From: an uncultured Clostridia bacterium
GTDB lineage: Bacteria; Bacillota; Clostridia; Christensenellales; Pumilibacteraceae
Direction: 5' to 3'
Assembly (NCBI GenBank): GCA_947089425.1
Contig: CAMUKG010000003.1
Coordinates: 87,551-151,550, forward strand
Length of the DNA stretch: 64,000 nt
The position numbers were made by a program, and so were the translations under genes. Positions 58,706 to 64,000 of this stretch are shown in pieces (position 1 is the stretch's first letter; every line of letters begins with the position of its first letter). The notes below the pieces were generated by a model. It worked only from the letters and a program-made list of their open reading frames with translations. It was not told the DNA's origin and searched no databases.

Positions 58706-59512
58706 ATGATTACCATTGTAACCGACACTTCGGTAGGATATTCCCGCGCGGAAGCGGAGAGCAGAAATATTCGCTTGGTGAGTTTGGCGTATCTTATAAG
58801 CGGCATTCCGTTTAGCGAGCAACCTCGCGGCGAGAACGGGAACTTTGCGGCAAAAATGCGCGGCAAACTTCTTAAAACGAGTCAGCCCGCGCCGTTTGCG
58901 TTTTCCCGCATTTTCGAAGAGCTGACGCAAAACGGCGGCGAAGTGCTTTGCATAACGCTTTCGAGCGCACTAAGCGGAACTTATTCGAGCGCGGTGAAAG
59001 CGGCAGAGCCGTTCGGTAAGAGCGTGCGCGTAATAAATTCGGGCACTGTTAACGGCGGACTTCACTTGCTTGTGGACGAAGCCGTGAATATGCTTGTGGG
59101 CGGGCTTACGCTCGAAGAAATTTGCAATAACCTCGAAGGAATAAAGAATAAAATAGGCACGATATTCACCGTCGAGTCGCTCGAACCGCTCAAAAAGGGC
59201 GGCAGACTCGTTGCAAGCAAGTCCGCAAACACCACGCTTAACACTCGCCCCATTCTCACGCTTATGGACAGCATACAGTTTGTGAGCAACGTGCGCGGAA
59301 TAAAGCCGCGAATAGACGCGCTCGTATCGGCTTTGCCCGATTCGGCAAGACGAATTTTCCTTATGAAATCGGAAGGCGCGGATACTACTCGTGTGGAATC
59401 CGCTCTCTCGGCGAAATTCCCTCACGTTAAAATTCATTTGCGCACTGTGGGACCCGTGCTCACCGTGCACGTAGGCGAGGGCGCAATTGGGATTGCGTAT
59501 ATAAGCAGATAA
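58706..59512 (+). CDS. DegV-family fatty-acid-binding protein (FakB-like)
   Basis: A 268-residue protein. DegV/FakB proteins bind a fatty acid and present it to the kinase FakA. Features seen: VTDTSVGYSRAEAESRNI at the start, SQPAPFAFSRIFEEL, LSSALSGTYSSA (about residues 90-101), a glycine-rich INSGTVNGGLHLLVDEA and the closing GEGAIGIAYISR. It begins 29 bp after accA and so probably belongs to the fatty-acid cluster, where recycling exogenous or released fatty acids would make sense. A FakA kinase is not in the window. Confidence 0.9.
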   Translation: MITIVTDTSVGYSRAEAESRNIRLVSLAYLISGIPFSEQPRGENGNFAAKMRGKLLKTSQPAPFAFSRIFEELTQNGGEVLCITLSSALSGTYSSAVKAAEPFGKSVRVINSGTVNGGLHLLVDEAVNMLVGGLTLEEICNNLEGIKNKIGTIFTVESLEPLKKGGRLVASKSANTTLNTRPILTLMDSIQFVSNVRGIKPRIDALVSALPDSARRIFLMKSEGADTTRVESALSAKFPHVKIHLRTVGPVLTVHVGEGAIGIAYISR

Positions 59513-59583
59513 TTTTGAGAAGACACTCATTAGAGTTGTGACAAAATATTCGATAGGGAACAACAAAAACGCACGGAATGTCA

Positions 59584-59601
59584 CCTCGAACATAGTCGAG
59601 G
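59584..59601. repeat. CCTCGA...TCGAGG palindromic unit
   Basis: CCTCGA (59584-59589) and TCGAGG (59596-59601) with GTCAC before and GGTCTATC after resemble the dispersed GTCACCCTGAGC...TCGAAGGGTCT units seen in many bacterial genomes. Single copy here. The rest of the 59513-59737 gap shows no gene; a TATAAT at 59714 has no matching -35 box at the right distance. Confidence 0.45.
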
Positions 59602-59737
59602 GGTCTATCAAAGCGAAAAATAGTGTCTAACGAATAGATTTCTCAACGCGCTTGGTTTAAATGACAAAGGTTCGGCACAATTTTGACGCGCGAATATCCT
59701 ATCGAAAAATTTATATAATAGTTAAAAGAGCGAAATT

Positions 59738-60424
59738 ATGACGAATGAAGAAATAGACGCGAAACTTCTTTCGCTTGCGGATGAAAAATACAGAGAATTT
59801 AACGCAAAAATCGTTAATTCGAATTTGAAAATGCTCGGCGTGCGAACTCCGCAACTGAAAGAGCTTTCTAAGAGCATAGCGCGTGAGCCCGAAGACTTTT
59901 TCGAGACGTATAAGCCCGAAAATTACGAGCAAATAATCGTTTATTCGCTTGCGAACGCTTACGAAAAAGGAGTGCTTATCGAGAAAAAGTTCGAGCGCCT
60001 TGCGCATATTTTGCCTCTGTTCGATAATTGGGCTCACGTGGATATTACGGTGGGAGCGTTTAAAGAACTCGGAAAAAATCGCGAGCCGTTTTTGAGCCGT
60101 TTCGCTTATTTGACGGAAGCGTCCGAATTCGAGCGCAGGTTTATGGTCGTATTTTTGATGAGCTATTGCCTCACGCCCGAATATTTGCCTACGGTGTTCG
60201 AGCTGTACGAAAAAATGCAGTGCGACAAATATTATGTGAATATGGGAATCGCGTGGGGACTTAGCGTCGCGCTCGTAAGGTTTTACGAGCAAACGTTCGC
60301 GTTTTTGGAAAAGGGCACGTTAAACGATTTTATTTTGCGCAAAACGGTGCAAAAGGCGCGCGAAAGTTTTCGCATATCGCCCGAAAGGAAAGAAGAACTT
60401 AAAAACCGCTTTATTAAAAAATGA
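59738..60424 (+). CDS. AlkD-like DNA alkylation repair protein (HEAT-repeat family)
   Basis: A 228-residue, almost fully helical protein of the AlkC/AlkD HEAT-repeat family. Family landmarks are MLGVRTPQLKELSK (about residues 31-44), LFDNWAHVDIT (~97-107, in place of the more common NWD/NWAxxD), YYVNMGIAWGLSVAL (~165-179) and NDFILRKTVQKARESFRIS near the end. AlkD glycosylases remove N3- and N7-alkylated purines without base flipping. Many clostridial homologues are uncharacterised and lack one or more active-site residues; I cannot confirm the catalytic Asp/Trp here. Stands alone with a weak promoter region. Confidence 0.85.
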   Translation: MTNEEIDAKLLSLADEKYREFNAKIVNSNLKMLGVRTPQLKELSKSIAREPEDFFETYKPENYEQIIVYSLANAYEKGVLIEKKFERLAHILPLFDNWAHVDITVGAFKELGKNREPFLSRFAYLTEASEFERRFMVVFLMSYCLTPEYLPTVFELYEKMQCDKYYVNMGIAWGLSVALVRFYEQTFAFLEKGTLNDFILRKTVQKARESFRISPERKEELKNRFIKK

Positions 60425-60480
60425 TTTTTTGACTTTCTCTTTTCCCGTGTCGCGGCGAGCGTAGAGAACGTTGCTTCCCA

Positions 60481-60500
60481 TGCCATTGCGAGAGAAACCT
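60481..60500. repeat. partial CATTGCGAG repeat unit
   Basis: TGCCATTGCGAGAGAAACC matches the first half of the CATTGCGAGCG family. The second half is not recognisable. Confidence 0.4.
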
Positions 60501-60552
60501 TCTTATGCGAGCTTGCTCTTCCGAATCCCACACAAAAACAAAAAAAACAACG

Positions 60553-60579
60553 AAAGCGGGCAATAAAACCTGCTTTTTT
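60553..60579 (+). terminator. terminator before rhaA
   Basis: AAAGCGGG (60553-60560) pairs with CCTGCTTT (60569-60576) with one G-T pair and an 8-nt loop, followed by T. It ends the AlkD-like transcript just upstream of the rhaA promoter. Confidence 0.8.
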
Positions 60580-60582
60580 CAG

Positions 60583-60611
60583 TTGCCAAAGTTTGTTTCT
60601 TGTGATACAAT
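60583..60611 (+). promoter_or_regulatory. promoter of rhaA
   Basis: TTGCCA (60583-60588) is 17 bp from TACAAT (60606-60611), 41 nt before the start codon. The TTTACTATTG element of the carbohydrate locus is not present. Confidence 0.75.
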
Positions 60612-60651
60612 GAATATACAATAAATACCGCATAAACACGGAGGCAAAAAA

Positions 60652-61908
60652 ATGGCAAACGACAATAAAATTCTCAACGCCTACGACCTTGCGAAAGAGG
60701 CGTATAAAGATTTCGGTGTTGACACCGACAAAGCGATAGAAGAGCTAAGAAAAACTCGCATTTCGCTTCATTGCTGGCAAGTTGACGACATAAAAGGTTT
60801 CGAAGAGGAGCAAGCGGAGAGCCAAAACGTTGTTACCGGCAACTATCCCGGCGCGGCTCGCAACGCCGAAGAGGTTAAGCAAGACCTCGCATACGTGCTT
60901 TCGCTCACGCCGAGCGGCAAAAAGATAAATCTTCATTCGGTGTATGCCGAGCCCAAAAAACCGACGAGTCGCGAAAAACTCGACGTTACCGCTTTCGAAA
61001 AGTGGATTGACTGGGCGAAAGAAAACAATGCGGGCATAGACTATAACGGTTCGTTCTTCGCTCACAAGATGATGGACGGCACAATGTCGCTCACCTCGCC
61101 CAAAAAGGAAGTGCGTGATTTTTGGATTGAACATTTAAAGACGAGCCGCGAAATCGCGTATAATATAGGCAAAAAGCTAAACGACGTTTGCGTGCTCAAC
61201 ACGTGGATTCCCGACGGACTCAAAGACAATCCCGCCGACCGCTCGTATTATCGCGAACTTTTAATCGACAGTCTCGACAAGGGCTTTGAAAAGAACTACG
61301 ACCGCAAGCACCTTGTAGATGCGCTCGAAGGCAAGCTCTTCGGAATAGGCACCGAGTGCTTCGTGTGCGGAAGCTACGATTTCTATTTGGCTTACGCCTT
61401 AAAACACAACTTGGGCATTTGCCTCGACTCGGGTCACTACCATCCCACCGAGCAAATTTCCGACAAATTCAGCGCTCTCAAATTCTTCTTCAACGACATA
61501 CTTTTGCACATAAGTCGCGGCGTGCGCTGGGACAGCGACCACGTGGTTATAGACGACGACACGCTTTCGTCGATAATGACCGAAGCTAAGCGCGCAGACA
61601 TTCTCGGCAAACTTCATATAGGTCTCGACTATTTCGACGCGAGCATAAACCGCGTTTACGCGTCGGCAATAGGAATGCGCGCCGCCGCTCGCGCCATGCT
61701 CCGCGCCATTTTGGAACCCACCGACATGATTAAAGCCGCCGAGAGAAAGGGAGACTTTTCGGAACGTTTGGCGCTCAGCGAAGAGGCGAAAGCGCTTCCG
61801 TTCAACGCCGTTTGGGATATGGCTTGTTTGAAAGCGGGCGTGCCCGTAGGCAAAGATTGGCTCGCGTCCGTTCGCGACTACACGGCGAAATATATTTCGA
61901 AGCGCTAA
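60652..61908 (+). CDS. rhaA: L-rhamnose isomerase
   Basis: A 418-residue enzyme of usual length that converts L-rhamnose to L-rhamnulose in the cytoplasm. Family landmarks include ISLHCWQVDDIKGFE near residue 38, GNYPGAARN, LDVTAFEKWIDWAK, DGTMSLTSP, CVLNTWIPDGLKD, the metal-site region GICLDSGHYHPTEQIS and HISRGVRWDSDHVV with its conserved Asp/His ligands. GGAGG precedes the ATG. The product is phosphorylated by RhaB, encoded next. The rhamnosidase at 15.1 kb is a likely source of substrate, but the two loci have different promoters. Confidence 0.96.
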   Translation: MANDNKILNAYDLAKEAYKDFGVDTDKAIEELRKTRISLHCWQVDDIKGFEEEQAESQNVVTGNYPGAARNAEEVKQDLAYVLSLTPSGKKINLHSVYAEPKKPTSREKLDVTAFEKWIDWAKENNAGIDYNGSFFAHKMMDGTMSLTSPKKEVRDFWIEHLKTSREIAYNIGKKLNDVCVLNTWIPDGLKDNPADRSYYRELLIDSLDKGFEKNYDRKHLVDALEGKLFGIGTECFVCGSYDFYLAYALKHNLGICLDSGHYHPTEQISDKFSALKFFFNDILLHISRGVRWDSDHVVIDDDTLSSIMTEAKRADILGKLHIGLDYFDASINRVYASAIGMRAAARAMLRAILEPTDMIKAAERKGDFSERLALSEEAKALPFNAVWDMACLKAGVPVGKDWLASVRDYTAKYISKR

Positions 61909-61916
61909 ATAACAAA

Positions 61917-62118
61917 AGGTTTTTTGGTCGCAAAAAGCCTTGCAAAAACGATAAAAGGGGACGACACTTTCGACTGTGTCCTTGCCAGGTCGCGGGCGTA
62001 GCCGCTCCCCGCTTTGGCTATAAACAGCACACTGTGCTGTTTGCTTAACGCGTCGCGCCTATTAAAACCCTTTTCCGCAACGATAAGGGGCTCCGCCCCT
62101 TAATTCCTCTTTAAGGTT
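61917..62118. repeat. palindromic repeat mosaic, copy A6
   Basis: Modules in order: GGTTTTTTGGTCGCAAAAAGCC-like hairpin, GACACTTTCGACTGTGTCC, GCGGGCGTAGCCGCTCCCCG, ACAGCACACTGTGCTGT (perfect palindrome) and AAGGGGCTCCGCCCCTT. Copy A7 repeats the first four modules in the same order after rhaB. The element lies between rhaA and rhaB and may partly end rhaA transcripts. Confidence 0.65.
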
Positions 62119-62186
62119 TGAGTGTGGCGGTAGAACAATTTGAACGAATAAAAAAGTTCGGTTAAAATCGGATATTTGAGGTGTAT

Positions 62187-63587
62187 ATGAATAAGAGAGT
62201 TTTGGCGCTCGATTTCGGCGCAACGAGCGGAAGAGCGATGCTTTGCTCGTTCGACGGCAAAAAAATAGACATAGAAGAATTGCACCGTTTCGACAACAGT
62301 CCCGTGCAAATCAACGGAGTGCTTTACTGGGATATTTTGAGGCTGTATCACGAGCTCAAAACGGGAATAGTTAAAGCCAAGCTTAAAGGCGGCTTCGACT
62401 CAATAGGCATAGACACTTGGGGGGTTGACTTTGCGCTTATCGACAAAGACGGCAAAATGCTCGCAAACCCCGTGCATTATCGCGACCGCAGAACGGAGCA
62501 TATGCAAGAGGAAGTGTTTAAAATCGTTTCAAAAGACGAAATATATGACGCTACGGGCATTCAGTTCCTTGATTTTAACACTATATATCAACTGATGTAC
62601 GTCAAAAAATATTGCTCCGACGATTACGAACGCGCCGACAAATTTATTATGATTCCCGATTTGCTCGCGTATTTCCTTACGGGCGCAAAGGTGTGCGAAC
62701 GCACAATTGCGTCAACAGGACAGCTCGTTGACCCGCGCACGGGCGACTGGGCGTGGGAGCTAATCGATAAGCTCGGCTTAAAGCGCTCTTTATTCCCTAA
62801 AATTGTGGATAGCGGTAGCTCCTACGGAATGTTAAGCCGCGAAGTATGCGAGGAATTGCAAGTCGAGTCCGTTCCCGTGTTCGCCGTTTGCTGTCACGAC
62901 ACCGCGTCGGCGGTTGTGGCTGTTCCGTCAACCGAAAACAACTTCGAATACATAAGTTGCGGAACTTGGAGTTTGCTCGGCACCGAACTGCAAAAACCGT
63001 TGTTCTCTTGCAAAGATTACACCAACGAAATAGGGCATAATAAAACCGTTCGCTATCTTCAAAATATTATGGGCTTGTGGATTATAAACGAGAGCAAGCG
63101 CACGTGGGATAAGCAAGGGCATTCGCTCGGCTACGGCGAAATTGCGGCTCTTGCCGAAAAGGAAGAGGGCGGAAAATTCATATTCGACGTGAACGACGAC
63201 GAGTTTATGTATCCCGGCAACATGCCCGAAAAGGTGCGCAAGTGGTTTATCGACAGAAAACTTCCCGCGCCCGAAGGAATAGGGCAAATAGCCCGTTCCA
63301 TTTACGACAGCATTGCCGAGTGTTATCGCGTTGCAACCGACGGACTCGTTAAACTTACGGGAAAGAAGAGCGCCATTCACATGATAGGCGGAGGAATAAA
63401 CGCCACGCTTTTGTGCCGCCTTACCGCATCGGCAACCAAACTCCCCGTATATGCAGGACCGAGCGAGGCGACCGTGCTTGGCAACGCCGCCGTGCAACTT
63501 ATAGCGCTGAAAGCGATTAAAGACCTACCCGAAGCCCGCAAGATTGTGAAAAACAGCGTTGAACTGAAAGAATATTTGCCGCAATAA
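62187..63587 (+). CDS. rhaB: rhamnulokinase
   Basis: A 466-residue FGGY-family kinase that makes L-rhamnulose 1-phosphate. I chose ATG at 62187 because GAGGTG lies 5 nt upstream; a GTG two codons earlier overlaps that site. N-terminal phosphate loop LALDFGATSGRAML, substrate region DTWGVDFALID, HYRDRRTEHM, and C-terminal HMIGGGINATLLCRLTASAT. rhaD, the aldolase that finishes the pathway, is not in the window and may lie beyond 64000. A repeat mosaic separates it from rhaA, so the operon is interrupted by mobile-looking DNA. Confidence 0.95.
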   Translation: MNKRVLALDFGATSGRAMLCSFDGKKIDIEELHRFDNSPVQINGVLYWDILRLYHELKTGIVKAKLKGGFDSIGIDTWGVDFALIDKDGKMLANPVHYRDRRTEHMQEEVFKIVSKDEIYDATGIQFLDFNTIYQLMYVKKYCSDDYERADKFIMIPDLLAYFLTGAKVCERTIASTGQLVDPRTGDWAWELIDKLGLKRSLFPKIVDSGSSYGMLSREVCEELQVESVPVFAVCCHDTASAVVAVPSTENNFEYISCGTWSLLGTELQKPLFSCKDYTNEIGHNKTVRYLQNIMGLWIINESKRTWDKQGHSLGYGEIAALAEKEEGGKFIFDVNDDEFMYPGNMPEKVRKWFIDRKLPAPEGIGQIARSIYDSIAECYRVATDGLVKLTGKKSAIHMIGGGINATLLCRLTASATKLPVYAGPSEATVLGNAAVQLIALKAIKDLPEARKIVKNSVELKEYLPQ

Positions 63588-63790
63588 AGCGGCTTTTTGG
63601 GCACAAAAACATTGCAAAAATTGTTTCCGGCCTTTTGGTTGCAAAAGGCTTCGGCGAAAACGACAAAGGGGAAGACACTTTCGACTGTGTCCTTGCCGGG
63701 TTGCGGGCGTAGCCGCTCCCCGCTTTGTCTACAAACAGCACACTGTGCTGTTTGCTTAACGCGGCGCGCTTTCTTAACTTCCAGCCTCGC
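63588..63790. repeat. palindromic repeat mosaic, copy A7
   Basis: Shares with A6 the modules GACACTTTCGACTGTGTCC, GCGGGCGTAGCCGCTCCCCG and ACAGCACACTGTGCTGT plus flanks, and adds GGCCTTTTGGTTGCAAAAGGC. Open frames here are repeat-derived and not convincing genes. Confidence 0.65.
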
Positions 63791-63870
63791 AACGAGCAGG
63801 GAGACCCTGCACCCTTCACGCCTAACGGCGTAGAAGTCGGAGAATGGGAAACCGAACATTATTCTCAAAT

Positions 63871-63893
63871 GTCATTGCGAGCGTAGCGAAGCA
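63871..63893. repeat. CATTGCGAGCG repeat unit
   Basis: GTCATTGCGAGCGTAGCGAA followed by GCAG is the same unit as at 48371. The stretch from 63894 to the window end holds no recognised gene. Confidence 0.55.
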
Positions 63894-63943
63894 GTACCAT
63901 ACGTAAAACGAATCATAAAAAACAAAACCGAACGGTTTACGGT

Positions 63944-63960
63944 AATTCCCATAGGGAATT
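63944..63960. promoter_or_regulatory. perfect palindrome near the window end
   Basis: AATTCCC-ATA-GGGAATT is a perfect 7-bp dyad with a 3-nt centre, 40 bp before the window ends. It could be an operator or a short hairpin of the next gene; the context is cut off. Confidence 0.4.
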
Positions 63961-64000
63961 TTATAAGACGCAAATAAAAAGATTTAGGCATAGCGTTAAG

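Noticed and set aside
63597..63833. 78-codon frame after rhaB
   Set aside because: It consists of repeat mosaic A7 modules; copy A6 has the same DNA in a different frame context, so coding is unlikely.
1..64000. CRISPR array, tRNA or rRNA genes, prophage or conjugative modules
   Set aside because: No regularly spaced repeats, tRNA-like cloverleafs, rRNA segments, integrases or phage structural genes were seen on either strand.

Overview
The window looks like a chromosomal piece of an anaerobic, monoderm clostridial Firmicute (Bacillota), probably an uncultured gut lineage. The evidence is the Firmicutes-type fatty-acid cluster (fabH-acpP-fabD-fabG-fabF-accBCDA), [FeFe]-hydrogenase genes, LplABC-type sugar transport genes, FIVAR and InlB-type surface repeats, strong AGGAGG ribosome sites and sigma-A promoters with 17-bp spacers. 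The order cannot be settled from sequence alone. Nearly all genes are on the + strand. No rRNA, tRNA, CRISPR array or intact IS element was seen.

Layout. (1) 2-10525: a tightly packed four-gene operon of unknown function, comprising a TPR/BspA-type leucine-rich-repeat protein cut by the window edge, a SNF2-like helicase, a multi-zinc-finger protein and a polytopic membrane protein with about eleven InlB-type repeats. (2) 10935-14769 on the minus strand: htpG, a PflX-like radical SAM protein and a REP-type (Y1) transposase homologue that has lost one HUH histidine and sits beside a palindromic repeat. (3) 15139-38354: a carbohydrate locus with a GH78-like rhamnosidase, an AraC regulator, an ABC importer (two permeases and a lipoprotein, no ATPase), large surface proteins, an extracellular six-hairpin glycosidase-like lipoprotein, a GH65 phosphorylase and beta-phosphoglucomutase. 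Four surface proteins share a C-terminal Gly-Cys/helix/basic-tail signal, and two of their genes carry 9-G tracts. (4) 39610-44434: an hfs-like locus with a [2Fe-2S] protein, a PAS-containing [FeFe]-hydrogenase, a SpoIIE/PP2C phosphatase and a second hydrogenase. (5) 44635-50280: purF, an LRR-protein remnant, a Na/Pi symporter, ribokinase and a PHP phosphoesterase. (6) 50588-59512: fatty-acid synthesis followed by a DegV/FakB-like lipid-binding protein. (7) 59738-63587: an AlkD-like protein and rhaA/rhaB for L-rhamnose.

How it fits together. Oligosaccharide, probably rhamnose-containing, would be bound and cut at the surface, imported, and split by the cytoplasmic GH78 and GH65 enzymes. GH65 would yield beta-glucose 1-phosphate for PgmB, and rhamnose would go to RhaA/RhaB about 45 kb away. 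Fermentative electrons can leave through [FeFe]-hydrogenases; the PAS hydrogenase plus phosphatase suggest redox or H2 sensing rather than bulk H2 production.

Intergenic DNA carries several dispersed palindromic repeats: a modular family with GTTGCC(C)TCTTG ends, a long nested-hairpin family after hydrogenase and surface-protein genes, and the CATTGCGAGCG repeat known from many bacteria. The strongest candidates for new biology are the phase-variable-looking G tracts, the shared Gly-Cys sorting signal, the TTTACTATTG site overlapping two promoters of the carbohydrate locus, and the four-gene operon at the left edge.
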